Origin: Saprospiraceae bacterium
Lineage (GTDB): Bacteria; Bacteroidota; Bacteroidia; Chitinophagales; Saprospiraceae
DNA: 64,000 bases
Reading direction: 5' to 3'
NCBI GenBank assembly: GCA_016710265.1
Contig: JADJJL010000003.1
Location: forward strand, 343,501-407,500
Positions 55,901 through 64,000 of this stretch are shown in pieces; the stretch's first letter is position 1; each line of letters begins with the position of its first letter. The position numbers were made by a program, and so were the translations under genes. The notes beneath the pieces are model-generated. The model had not been told where the DNA came from. It saw only the letters and a program-made list of their open reading frames with translations, and ran no database searches.

Positions 55901-57853
55901 TTTTCGTCCATCAAATGGTAAACAAGTTAGATTACAAACTGAAACAGAATCATAAACTGGGATATAAATAAGTTGGACCGTACCACTGATGTCATAATTG
56001 TAGTCTAATTCATATTTTAATCCTATTTTATTGCTATTGATGTTTGCAACCTCATTGATTTCATAGTTTCCAGCATTTTTTATATTCTGAAGATTACCAA
56101 AGTCAATTGAATTTGTCTCATCTATTTGGGCTCCTTGCATTTGGATGATTAGCACTTTGTTTCCTACATCAAATAGCTGTGGGTCTTCCACAGTAACTAC
56201 ATTTTTATGACAAATGTCAACCACTGGACTATATTTATTTATTATCCCTGAAATGCATGGTGGACATTTGTCCGGAACATTTATGGTCATACTTGTAATA
56301 CAGCCATACTGATTGATAAATTCAAATTCTGAAAGTCCAGCTTTTAATTCTAAAAAGTTTAATGAAGATTGCCATTGGATTTGTCCCTTCATTCTTGCTC
56401 TAATATGTTGATTTGCTAATTTATTACTAAAAGTTACAATGCCATTCTCTCCACAAGTACAACTGTCAATTGAAATGGTATTTATTTCCGGAAATGCAAA
56501 TAGTTTAACCTCTTTTATGAGTGATTTAAGATTGGCTAAGTTTGAAATTTCATTATTTATTCTATTGATTTCAATTTTGATCTCAGCCGATGCTACTATT
56601 ATATTCTCACATGGAATATTCAATTCAATCAACTCATTGGGTGCTAAATTTAAGTTGAAATCAATAAATTGACTAGTTCCATTTATTATTATTTCGATCT
56701 TAAGTGTTTGAATAAAATCTGTTCCAACGTTTAAAACTGTAAATTTTGGACAAACCAGAGATCCACAAACTGTATCCGGAACCATTAAGGAAAGAATATT
56801 GGCGTCATTGGGAATTACGGGCTGGCAATTGGAATTGTTAAACAACTTTGATCTTGTTTGTTCCAAATGGAAGATCATTCTATCAAGTTGACCTTGTGAA
56901 AATTTAAAAGGAAAACAATTTGAATAATCCATGTAATTGAAATTGTCGTCTACGACATCAGGCACCTCTGTATTGCATGAATTAATATTGCAACTGGAAA
57001 AGGGTGCACTATCATCAGGAGGAGTGTCGCAAACATAATCACCGTCTGTCAAACAGTTGGCATTATTGCATCCTCTATAGAATGTATGGTGTAAACCAAG
57101 ATAATGGCCTAGTTCATGTGCTGTTACTCGCATCCCATCTACTGTGTTCCAATATCTTGATTCTACTACAATTCCATCCAATCCACAAGATGCACCGGGA
57201 AAATAAGCATATCCGGCTAGGCTGCAGCCGAGCCCACTTTCGAACAAATCAGTGACCAACCAAATATTTAAGTACTGATCGCAATCAAGAGAGGAAAGTG
57301 CCTTTATATCCTGGTCAGAATTTATATCCGTAGATGCATGATTACAATCTGAAGTATTGACTAAATCAGATTCAATTCTGAAAATACCAGATGTAGGCTT
57401 TTGGTTGGGATCCCTTCTGGCCAAACAGAGACTAATTTTTGTATCAATTCCTTCCGGTGAAAAGAATTGATTTTTATTGGCCAATGCATCATTGAGCAAT
57501 TGTAGACCTTTTACAATTTCAATGTCAGAAAGATTGTTTCCAGTTCCAATCGGTGTTCCGGGTGGAGTAATTATATGAACTACCAAAGGGATCTGGTAAT
57601 CAAGCCTGCTGTCCTTGCTTGAATTATTTTCAACGTATTGCAAGTATTTCCTTTCATTTTGAATGATCAATTCCTCTTTATTTGAATTTGATTTGGCCCA
57701 CTTTTGGAATACCTTTTCAAAACCACAATAAGTTTCAGTATTTGCCTGACTCAAACCTATGTTTGGGATAAAAATGATGATTAATAAATAGAAAGAACAA
57801 GGTGTAATTTTCAAATTACCAACTCGATTAATTGATAAAATTAGGTTTTTCAT
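52937..57853 (-). CDS. Giant T9SS type B cargo: M43 metallopeptidase, glycine-rich domain, cysteine-pair repeats
   Basis: The 1638-residue protein has an N-terminal hydrophobic export segment (about residues 18-36). An M43 (pappalysin/cytophagalysin) peptidase domain carries HELGHYLGLHH (246-256), and the Met-turn segment NYMDYSNC lies further on. A central Gly-rich region (about residues 720-930, repeated GGGGG and GGNGGxGG) is followed by Ig/SprB-like segments. About seven 50-residue cysteine-pair repeats (CxGD ... CDS) like those of the 37061 protein come next. A gliding-motility CTD (VPNVFTPNGDAVNDEF ... IYSRWGELIF ... GDLTLIR) ends it. It should act as a surface or secreted zinc endopeptidase; substrates are unknown. 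It lies inside the glycan cluster, between the WbsX-like gene and wecB. Confidence 0.87.
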   Translation of the reverse strand: MKNLILSINRVGNLKITPCSFYLLIIIFIPNIGLSQANTETYCGFEKVFQKWAKSNSNKEELIIQNERKYLQYVENNSSKDSRLDYQIPLVVHIITPPGTPIGTGNNLSDIEIVKGLQLLNDALANKNQFFSPEGIDTKISLCLARRDPNQKPTSGIFRIESDLVNTSDCNHASTDINSDQDIKALSSLDCDQYLNIWLVTDLFESGLGCSLAGYAYFPGASCGLDGIVVESRYWNTVDGMRVTAHELGHYLGLHHTFYRGCNNANCLTDGDYVCDTPPDDSAPFSSCNINSCNTEVPDVVDDNFNYMDYSNCFPFKFSQGQLDRMIFHLEQTRSKLFNNSNCQPVIPNDANILSLMVPDTVCGSLVCPKFTVLNVGTDFIQTLKIEIIINGTSQFIDFNLNLAPNELIELNIPCENIIVASAEIKIEINRINNEISNLANLKSLIKEVKLFAFPEINTISIDSCTCGENGIVTFSNKLANQHIRARMKGQIQWQSSLNFLELKAGLSEFEFINQYGCITSMTINVPDKCPPCISGIINKYSPVVDICHKNVVTVEDPQLFDVGNKVLIIQMQGAQIDETNSIDFGNLQNIKNAGNYEINEVANINSNKIGLKYELDYNYDISGTVQLIYIPVYDSVSVCNLTCLPFDGRKGGVLIFLANQTFVEGNFDVSGRGFRGGQVEHARDMVQNFRSFYADNSLDGAKKGEGIANYINRKQYARGKQANGGGGGNNHNTGGGGGALGGNGGQGGYFDFYPASQGSHGLGGLRIDHQCNLGKIFMGGGGGAGHSNLQCSAGSSGGNGGGIIIIKSNNIIYNSPNIRILSLGNNSINSDITKGNATDKGCDGTGGGGSGGSIIINSINISGQAHLINTSGGNAGSIFWVTNIPVIYGLGPGGGGSGGYILTDNTLPILSTIQFTGGSRGFFTNYNPPKDYGAENGASGAIKTNCNIPFSSKLPIPLSLNLIPGNTYCDSNLVPYKIEISGGVQNYRLEINSVPINLSDSIYLANNTTNFLKIIDFCGSTLDTFIIAPNFIPFSDSLIFLQNPGCNNAGTIIINGIGGIPDYTYQINNGNWQNEGVFNNLTSGKYEITLRDKRGCEITKIYELEFINIPMTANIDSSNLDLNCLDSLSFVSVSVIPISPNNNYILNDSLSQNHGRFENLKVGKNTVKITSPLSCDTIIIEVLVESINLNTTTYDSATLCLGDTLIINGQLITQATSIRDTFKNVQQCDSIVILEIRSLNPSIANLNKEICKGDTIEINGVEYFNEGLYSTVETNHVGCDSLLSISIAYLRQDTIPQSSSICFGDTLFINDQKYFSSGVYQIKSKNILGCDSFTVLNLNVGNYRQNDVNHSICKGDSVLISNKFYYSEGVVNDTIILNNQCDSIVAHNINFNPLPIRNLTFSICEGDSVQIGNKFYKNSGQFTDTLIQTGKCDSVFISNIALFPNSRDSISSQICEGESITFNGMNYSQQGFYLLNLLNHLGCDSTIVFNLKVNNTTSGYLDTTLCEDEVIQIGNNTIKTAGDYHSTFKNQAGCDSLLTASIKFKICHRIIVPNVFTPNGDAVNDEFEIFYEGIGSIIVEIYSRWGELIFHTNEVNNFWDGKFYGLPCNPGTYVYLITGNFTNGKPFKIAGDLTLIR

Positions 57854-57947
57854 TAATGCGTATTAAATAGTATTATAGGTTGTTTATACAACACTAATTG
57901 TAAAGGTTGGATAAAGATAATAAGAATAGTATTACGACCCTATTTTT

Positions 57948-59003
57948 TCAGCGTAACATTCTCTCCACGATCTCATCCGCCCCATGCCCGTTTCCGTATA
58001 GGTCCAAGACATATGATCCTGTTGGACTTTCAATCGCTGCCTGGATCTGGTGAAGATTATCCCATACCAAAGTGTTCCAGCCGCCTTGCAGGGTCTCCGT
58101 CCATTCAGTTTCACTTCGGATAGTGATGCATTTTTTTTGCATGATGTAGGCTTCTTTTTGGATGCCACCGCTATCTGTGATGATGCAATGGGCTGCATTC
58201 ATGGCTTTAAGATTGTCAAAATAAGAGAGGGGCTCGCACAATTGAATATTGGGCCAAAGGGCTTGGCTGTTTTCAGATTCTAACTTTTGTTTGGTCCGGG
58301 GATGCACGTAAAATTTTACAGGCCATTTTAGGGCATTGACTTTTTCAAGAATTGACTTTAATCGTATGTGATCATCCGTGTTGTAAGGACGATGCAAGGT
58401 CATGTAAATATTTTCCTGAGTACTTGGAGGAAGAATATTTTTTTCTTTGGCGATACGAATCATGTCGCACATGACGTCTCCTGTTTTATAAACATCATTG
58501 ACTATCCCTTCTTTCTTTAAATTGCCAATGGCGGTATCTGTGGGAGCAAATAAAATGGAAGAAAGGTGATCTGTCATTATCCTGTTGATTTCCTCCGGCA
58601 TGTTTCGATTATAACTTCTCAAACCTGCTTCAATGTGTATTACTGGTATATTCAATTTTGCAGCAGCCAATGCACCTGCGAGGGTAGAATTTGTATCACC
58701 ATAGACCAAAACCATATCAGGATTTTCAACCATCAAAATTTTTTCAATCTCGATCAACATTTTTCCGGTCATCTCTCCATGCGTTCCACCACCTGCTTGT
58801 AAAATATGATCTGGTTTGCTGATTCCAAGTTCTTCAAAAAACACCTGACTCATTTTATAGTCATAATGTTGTCCGGTGTGAATGGTTTTTAATTCAATCT
58901 TTTCTTTAGAGGCCAATTCGATCGGAGCATGCTTTATAAATTGTGGTCTTGCACCAATGATGGCATATACTTTTTTAAATTTTGTGGGAAGAATTGGATT
59001 CAT
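57948..59003 (-). CDS. wecB: UDP-N-acetylglucosamine 2-epimerase (non-hydrolysing)
   Basis: The enzyme interconverts UDP-GlcNAc and UDP-ManNAc, a precursor of enterobacterial-type and capsule glycans. The 351-residue protein begins VYAIIGARPQFIKHAPIE. It has HTGQHYDYKMSQVFFEELG, VLVYGDTNSTLAGALAA, IHIEAGLRSYNRNMPEEINR and the UDP-binding TDSGGIQKEA. All are characteristic. It starts four bases after the flippase gene stop and ends the leftward operon. Confidence 0.94.
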   Translation of the reverse strand: MNPILPTKFKKVYAIIGARPQFIKHAPIELASKEKIELKTIHTGQHYDYKMSQVFFEELGISKPDHILQAGGGTHGEMTGKMLIEIEKILMVENPDMVLVYGDTNSTLAGALAAAKLNIPVIHIEAGLRSYNRNMPEEINRIMTDHLSSILFAPTDTAIGNLKKEGIVNDVYKTGDVMCDMIRIAKEKNILPPSTQENIYMTLHRPYNTDDHIRLKSILEKVNALKWPVKFYVHPRTKQKLESENSQALWPNIQLCEPLSYFDNLKAMNAAHCIITDSGGIQKEAYIMQKKCITIRSETEWTETLQGGWNTLVWDNLHQIQAAIESPTGSYVLDLYGNGHGADEIVERMLR

Positions 59004-59007
59004 GGTG

Positions 59008-60543
59008 CTATGATAAATTAGAATTCGGTGATGGGGTTTTTACAAATTTACCTTTGATGACTTCAAAAAATAAGCGAATATCTTCAGAAGGTTTTATAAA
59101 GTAAAGTAAACTCATAAAAAGTATGCTCCAAATGCCAGATTTTATGAAGAGGTTTAGACCAATAGAGTAATAGGTATGACCGTCGATGTTTATTTTAATA
59201 AAATATCCAATCAGCCAACTGATCGTTAAAGCCAAAGCAAATACCAAAATACTTTTGATCGTGGACTTGGAAAATGGATGCATGTTCATTTTTAATTTTA
59301 CATAAAAATATCTAGCCAGATTGTATATAATCAAACAAATCAATCCGGAGATTGCGGCTCCATTTAATCCATATTCTGAAATGAAATAATAGTTTGTAAC
59401 AATACAAATCAAAGCCACAAATAATTGTAAGTAAAAATTAAATTTGTAATATTTAGAGTAAGCAATAATTTCTGCATTGCAACCTGATATCATGTCCAAC
59501 AATTTTCCTACTCCAAAAAATAAAATAATTGAAAAGGAGGCTTCGTAACCTTGAGCGGGAGGAAGCAAGCGAATAAAATCACTGAAACAAATTAATATTC
59601 CTCCAAAAATAAAAGATCCTATGATAAAGTGGTTGGTGGATGTTTTTTGATAATATTCCAAAACCATAGACCATTCTTTATGTCTAATGGCTTTGGCTAA
59701 CAATGGGCTAACCACTGCAATAATGGCTTGATAAGGTGCCGCCATAATTGTAATCAAATAATATCCGATAGAAAATACAGCTACGTCTTCTTGCCCAGAT
59801 AAGGAACCCAGCATTAAAGTATCAATGTAACTTATCAGCGTGCCCAAACTATTTCCCAGCAATCCCATCCCACCAAAGATCAACATTTTTTTATATATAC
59901 GACGTGTGACCGGGCTAATTTTAAAGGAGAGTTGGAGTTTTTTCAAATAAATAATATACGCCCATATCAAAACCACCATGCAAATGAGCAAGGCTGTAAA
60001 CAAAGTAAAATAAGTTGAGAAATCAATCCAACCGGCTGCAAATAAAATGATCAACACCGTATTCCCTATCCTTGGTACAAGCTCATTGATGGCTCGCGGG
60101 ACAACAGTCTTCAGATGAACGGCACAATAATAGCTGCCTAGCCCATTGTACAGCGTGAAGAAGGTAGCCAAAAATATCAAATGTTCGAATTCTTTTAATG
60201 CAGGGCATTCTGTATAAAATCCTTGAAAAATAAAGTCGCGAAAATAATAACTAATTCCACCCACCACAGTGAAACCAAGCGCGGTGATGAGCAATAAAAT
60301 AAAAAGAAGATCTCCTGCATTTTGTTTTTTGTAAAATGGAAAAAATCGGTAAGTAATACCGGAAGCACCCATTTCTGAAAACTGACTAAGGAGTAGGGAC
60401 AAGGTAAGGATGGTTCTTGTCATCCCTATTTGTTCCTTTGTAAAAAATTGGGGCATCAGAAGTACCAGATTGATCAATCCAATCAGCATGGCCAGATAGA
60501 TCAACATGGTCGACCTGACACTTTGTGCCCTAATGATACCCAT
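59008..60543 (-). CDS. Wzx-type polysaccharide flippase
   Basis: The 511-residue protein has about 12-14 membrane helices and the start GIIRAQSVRSTMLIYLAMLIGL typical of the oligosaccharide flippase (MOP superfamily, PST) family. The loop YCAVHLKTVVPRAINELVPRIGN and the segment GNSLGTLISYIDTLMLGSLSG are also typical. It should move lipid-linked glycan units across the inner membrane. It is in an operon with wecB (four-base gap) and downstream of the YfhO-like gene by 54 bases. Confidence 0.88.
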   Translation of the reverse strand: MGIIRAQSVRSTMLIYLAMLIGLINLVLLMPQFFTKEQIGMTRTILTLSLLLSQFSEMGASGITYRFFPFYKKQNAGDLLFILLLITALGFTVVGGISYYFRDFIFQGFYTECPALKEFEHLIFLATFFTLYNGLGSYYCAVHLKTVVPRAINELVPRIGNTVLIILFAAGWIDFSTYFTLFTALLICMVVLIWAYIIYLKKLQLSFKISPVTRRIYKKMLIFGGMGLLGNSLGTLISYIDTLMLGSLSGQEDVAVFSIGYYLITIMAAPYQAIIAVVSPLLAKAIRHKEWSMVLEYYQKTSTNHFIIGSFIFGGILICFSDFIRLLPPAQGYEASFSIILFFGVGKLLDMISGCNAEIIAYSKYYKFNFYLQLFVALICIVTNYYFISEYGLNGAAISGLICLIIYNLARYFYVKLKMNMHPFSKSTIKSILVFALALTISWLIGYFIKINIDGHTYYSIGLNLFIKSGIWSILFMSLLYFIKPSEDIRLFFEVIKGKFVKTPSPNSNLS

Positions 60544-60597
60544 TTTACTTAATTTGGGTTTAGGCTGATCCTATTCCAAAATGTGTTTTTATAAAGC

Positions 60598-63066
60598 TCA
60601 TTTCGTTTCATTGCGATTTCTCATCCAAATAGCAAGTCCTAAAAATAATAATAAAACTCCCGAACCAATTAAACTCAGTAGTTCACCTGTTTTGAAGGAA
60701 GCTGGTTTAAATTCTAAAACGACTTTATGACTTCCAGCTGGAACTTTTATTCCACGCAATGCATAATTGACTCTAAATAATTCAATGGGTTTTCCATCGA
60801 TGGAAGCTTCCCATCCCAAATCAGGTCCATACCAGATTTCTGATAAAACGGCCAATTGTGGGGAAGCTGTATTGCTCATGTATTCCAATTTATTGGGTTC
60901 GTAGGTTTGTAAACTGATGGAGCCTTGACCATCTCCTGTTTCACCAACTACTTTTTCCCATTCTTTATGAATCACAGCAGTTGTTTTTAAATTTTGAGAG
61001 TTTAATGCGGCAATTTCTTCATCCCCTGAATTAACCCAATGGATATTGGAAACAATCCATGCTGAACCATTGGCAGCATTGTTCATTAAAGGCATTTCTT
61101 TACCTCTTTCACCAAGAATAAAATATTTTGTATTCAACATATTGTAAACCTTCAGTTGATTCATGGAGCTTACAAAATTGCTATCGTTGGGATCGCCGGT
61201 AAAAGTTTGGAGTATAGATTGCAACATACCACGTTCTGGTTCCAAGCAACGATCAATTAAATCTTGGTATCTTCTTAGTTTGGCAGGATGGTATCCGCCA
61301 ACCATGTGATGATAATAAGAAGGCATCGCATTGCTGTATGGATCCATGGTTAAATCCATGACCCTATATCCTGGAGATTTATCTTGCAATATTTGTTGAT
61401 CAACAGGTCTTGGAGTATGTGTCGATTCTTTAGTTTTTGATTTTACATAATCAGAATGATCCAAATATCTTTGATTGATGCCAATGATGTCCACCAAAGC
61501 AAGCACACTTACAGAGGCTAGAAAAACAACTGGTTTGATTTTTGATTTTGAATATAGATATCCAATTCCCAATGTTACCAAGGTGAATAGGAGACCACGC
61601 ATGGCATCAGATGTCATCATTGCTTTTCTAAGTCCAACCAGGATGGCTGTTTCCTGTGTTTCTTGTCCACCGGTCATATTAAAAAATCCGGGCCCGATGG
61701 CGTAAAAGAACAAACACAATCCGGAGAGAATTCCTCCTGAATATAAAAAGCTCCTCCACAATTTTTCTTTGTTGAAATCTCCTATGTATAATTTACTCAA
61801 AGTGTAGACAGAAAAGATAGAACATAGAACACCTGAGATGGTCAAGATTGAACTAGGCGCTCTAAATTTATTGTAGTAAGGAAGATAATCAAAAAGTATT
61901 CGATTTAAAATTTCAAAATGTCTACCAAGGGACATCAAACACAACAAAACAGTGCTGATTCCAAACCACCATTTTATGGAACCTTCCAAAAGGAATAATC
62001 CAAGAAGAAAGAAAAAGACCAGCACAATTCCAAAATAAAAAGGTCCTCCCGTAAATGGCAGTTCCCCCCAATAAGTTGGGAGACGCATATTGGATTGGAT
62101 GGGAATCCTTTGTTTGCGAAGTTCAGATTTTAGGGCATTGTTGTCTTTTACTTTTTCACCAGATGCTCCTCCTGACACACCTGGAATAATGGTGGCACAA
62201 AGATCCAACCAACCATTGCTCCATTGATTGGCATAATCCCATTCCAATCCGGATTTATTGGTTTCATTTCCAGTATTGGAGGTGGATAGCACCGATCCCC
62301 CTCTCATGGTTTGTCCCACGTATTCTTGCGTAGTCAGTAGGGTAGTAGAAGAAGCCATCAAACCTAAAACTGTTGCAAGGATCAACAAAGCATGCACAAT
62401 CGCAAATTGTTTCCATTGACCGGATTTTATGGTATTGATGATTTGGATGATTGCCAATGGAATTAGCCCAATCATTAGATAATAGCTCATTTGCACGTGG
62501 TTGTTCATGATTTGCATAGCAAATCCAAAAGCAAACACGGGTATCCCCAGCCACAGATTGCCCTTATAGCTCAACCATAAGCCAGCCATGGTTAAGGCGG
62601 CATAAGAAATGACCATCAGTTTTGTCATGTGCCCGGCTTCCACCAAGAGCATATTTCCAGTGCTTAAAGCAATGACCACTCCACCCAATCCAGCTACATA
62701 GGCATTGATGCCAAAGAGCAGCAATCCCAAATAACTAAAAAGCATGATCCCAAAAAATACATTGAGGGGTGATTTTCCAAGGGCATGTGGAATAGCTTGC
62801 AAGTACCTTAGGAGGTTGCCATTAGGAGTCATGATGGTTTGATACAAAGGCATCCCACCAAACATGCTGTTCGACCAGAGGGCGGGATCGCTGTGGTTTT
62901 CGTTGTATTGGATGGCTTCTTGTGCCATTCCTTCCCAGGACTGGATGTCGGACTGGATGATGGTCTTGCCTTGCATCACTGGAAGGAAGTAGAGAACGGA
63001 TACCAACCAAAGTGCAGCGACGATGATCAGATGAGGGGTTATTTGTTTTAAATCAATATTTTTCAT
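60598..63066 (-). CDS. YfhO-family multi-pass membrane protein (GT-C-like)
   Basis: The 822-residue protein has a long array of hydrophobic helices. Its first large loop reads IIQSDIQSWEGMAQEAIQYN and then ALWSNSMFGGMPLYQTIM, typical of YfhO/GT-C-like glycosyltransferases that use polyprenyl-phosphate sugars. A beta-rich extracytoplasmic domain (about residues 545-780) and a last helix (SLIGSGVLLLFLGLAIW) complete it. Family members add sugars to cell-envelope polymers; the donor here is unknown. A -7 box precedes it, so it probably leads the operon with the flippase and wecB genes. Confidence 0.8.
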   Translation of the reverse strand: MKNIDLKQITPHLIIVAALWLVSVLYFLPVMQGKTIIQSDIQSWEGMAQEAIQYNENHSDPALWSNSMFGGMPLYQTIMTPNGNLLRYLQAIPHALGKSPLNVFFGIMLFSYLGLLLFGINAYVAGLGGVVIALSTGNMLLVEAGHMTKLMVISYAALTMAGLWLSYKGNLWLGIPVFAFGFAMQIMNNHVQMSYYLMIGLIPLAIIQIINTIKSGQWKQFAIVHALLILATVLGLMASSTTLLTTQEYVGQTMRGGSVLSTSNTGNETNKSGLEWDYANQWSNGWLDLCATIIPGVSGGASGEKVKDNNALKSELRKQRIPIQSNMRLPTYWGELPFTGGPFYFGIVLVFFFLLGLFLLEGSIKWWFGISTVLLCLMSLGRHFEILNRILFDYLPYYNKFRAPSSILTISGVLCSIFSVYTLSKLYIGDFNKEKLWRSFLYSGGILSGLCLFFYAIGPGFFNMTGGQETQETAILVGLRKAMMTSDAMRGLLFTLVTLGIGYLYSKSKIKPVVFLASVSVLALVDIIGINQRYLDHSDYVKSKTKESTHTPRPVDQQILQDKSPGYRVMDLTMDPYSNAMPSYYHHMVGGYHPAKLRRYQDLIDRCLEPERGMLQSILQTFTGDPNDSNFVSSMNQLKVYNMLNTKYFILGERGKEMPLMNNAANGSAWIVSNIHWVNSGDEEIAALNSQNLKTTAVIHKEWEKVVGETGDGQGSISLQTYEPNKLEYMSNTASPQLAVLSEIWYGPDLGWEASIDGKPIELFRVNYALRGIKVPAGSHKVVLEFKPASFKTGELLSLIGSGVLLLFLGLAIWMRNRNETK

Positions 63067-63401
63067 ATATAAATTTTCTATATATATACCACAAAAGTAA
63101 GGAGAATTTGATAATTGGAAATTAAATAAACGGGGTCGGAATGGTCTTGGACCTATGCCAAGCCAATCGATTTTTGCAAAATAAACATAAAGGTATTAAA
63201 TTGGAGCATCTAAAGGAATAAAATGGGGATGGGGAGGATTGAAAACTAGCCAGCTATACCTTTATCAAACAAAAACCTTTCGGCTCCTCTTCTCTTGATT
63301 TGAATTTCTTTTTTAACTGCATCAAACCGACAACAATTCCTAGATTCTCTTTTAATTTAAATGTTTTAACATTTTTTTTCCAAGAGTGTAGAAGTGCCGT
63401 T
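63067..63401. other. 335-bp intergenic region
   Basis: Besides the -7 box at 63092-63099, nothing convincing is seen. A 10-bp inverted repeat (ataaaggtat at 63187, atacctttat at 63256) with a loop of about 60 bases is too weak to name. Confidence 0.5.
63092..63099 (-). promoter_or_regulatory. -7 box of the YfhO-family gene
   Basis: The minus strand reads TACTTTTG, a TAnnTTTG match 25 bases before the ATG. TTT instead of TTG lies at the ideal 19-base spacing. Confidence 0.4.
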
Positions 63402-64000
63402 TCAATCTTTCACAACTTTTCCTTTCGTGTACAATCCATTTCTGTCTCGGATTTCGTAAAGATACATACCCTTTGCCAATTGTTCTGTGCTAAATGAATC
63501 AGAGTTTGTAAATTGCCTTTGCATAATTTTTCTTGAAGCAATATCATAAAGAATAATTTCTGAAACTTCATTATTAATTAAAGCAACATTTAGTTCTTTT
63601 TCGAAGGGATTAGGATAAATTGAAAATATTTGGTTCTTTGAAATATCATTATTTACAGTTAAAGAAATAATTTGAAAAGCATCTACAGAATTCCACGCCC
63701 CTACAGTATCTAATGATTCATTGTGCACTGTTACATACTTTCCATTATTTGGTGCAATAAAATTAAAAGTACGATGTGTCCAAACATGAATATTAGGAAG
63801 TGAGCTATGAATTAATTCACCAAAACTCAATGAATCAGTTGAAAGCCCTATTTCAATTGAGATATTAAAGTTATGTCCACCAAATCTAGCATATTCAAAA
63901 TAAGATATTTGATAAGTATTTCCTGTTATTAAGTTTGTATCTAATTCAAGAGAAAGTGCATCATATTGCAAAGAATCAGTATAGTTATTTGAGAGACTAA
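63402..64000 (-). CDS. C-terminal part of a T9SS type A cargo, 5' end outside window
   Basis: The frame stays open to the right edge (NNYTDSLQYDALSLELDTN ...), so the true start is beyond the window; the TTG at 63971 is only an internal codon. A jelly-roll-like segment (QISYFEYARFGGHNFNISIEIG ... SLDTVGAWNSVDAFQIISL) precedes a type A sorting domain (IYPNPFEKELNVAL ... AKGMYLYEIRDRNGLYTKGKVVKD). It is probably a secreted enzyme or binding protein; the catalytic part is not visible. Confidence 0.8.
   Translation of the reverse strand, partial: SLSNNYTDSLQYDALSLELDTNLITGNTYQISYFEYARFGGHNFNISIEIGLSTDSLSFGELIHSSLPNIHVWTHRTFNFIAPNNGKYVTVHNESLDTVGAWNSVDAFQIISLTVNNDISKNQIFSIYPNPFEKELNVALINNEVSEIILYDIASRKIMQRQFTNSDSFSTEQLAKGMYLYEIRDRNGLYTKGKVVKD

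Noticed and set aside
63187..63265. 10-bp inverted repeat in the 63-kb intergenic region
   Set aside because: The loop is about 60 bases and the arms are AT-rich; likely chance.

Overview
The window reads as chromosomal DNA of an uncultured or poorly studied member of the Bacteroidota, most likely a Saprospiria-type bacterium. The support is AT-rich coding and intergenic DNA, many secreted proteins with type IX secretion system (T9SS) C-terminal sorting domains (type A 'PNP' tails and type B gliding-motility 'PN.FSPN.D..ND' tails), a PorZ-like T9SS attachment protein, a Bacteroidota-type mevalonate kinase, and promoters of the Bacteroidota form TTG-N19-TAnnTTTG. No tRNA, rRNA, phage, transposase or CRISPR array was recognised.

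Layout. 1-5 kb: the end of a class V aminotransferase; a leftward sucB (2-oxoglutarate dehydrogenase E2) operon with a membrane protein and a PDZ aspartic protease; a mevalonate kinase that stops exactly where a dispersed repeat begins. 5-14 kb: two tandem 1056-residue T9SS type A paralogues, a 57-codon secreted mini-ORF, and an ELWxxDGT-repeat cargo. 14-24 kb: porZ, a large type B PKD-like cargo, clpB. 24-36 kb: mixed genes. These are a lipoprotein/beta-rich pair, an ALDH7 dehydrogenase with an exported M14 carboxypeptidase, rnhB, a Bax-inhibitor-1 protein, nhaD with universal stress genes, and a NicO-like membrane protein. 37-49 kb: a glycan module (CgeB-like glycosyltransferase, asnB, two sugar epimerases) lying between two paralogous type B cargo genes. 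50-63 kb: two methyltransferases, a WbsX-like protein, a giant M43 metallopeptidase cargo, wecB, a Wzx-type flippase and a YfhO-family protein. The right edge holds the end of another type A cargo.

How the parts may work together (inference): cargo proteins cross the outer membrane by the T9SS and are attached to a surface glycan by the PorU/PorV/PorQ/PorZ complex. The two glycan clusters could build that anchor or another envelope polysaccharide, so the window combines cargo, part of the attachment machinery and candidate anchor synthesis.

The most striking structure is recombination among the cargo genes. Two independent paralogue pairs (5280-8450 with 8502-11672, and 37061-40474 with 45994-49032) have nearly identical C-terminal parts and strongly diverged N-terminal parts. 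The second pair belongs to a duplicated [cargo + glycosyltransferase] unit. One copy retains only the first 40 or so glycosyltransferase codons (36881-37018). The cargo gene of the other copy is broken by one TAT-to-TAA change at 46816-46818. These copies form direct repeats about 8.9 kb apart, around asnB and the two epimerase genes. Three type B cargos share a roughly 51-residue repeat with paired cysteines (CxGD...CDS) next to the sorting domain.
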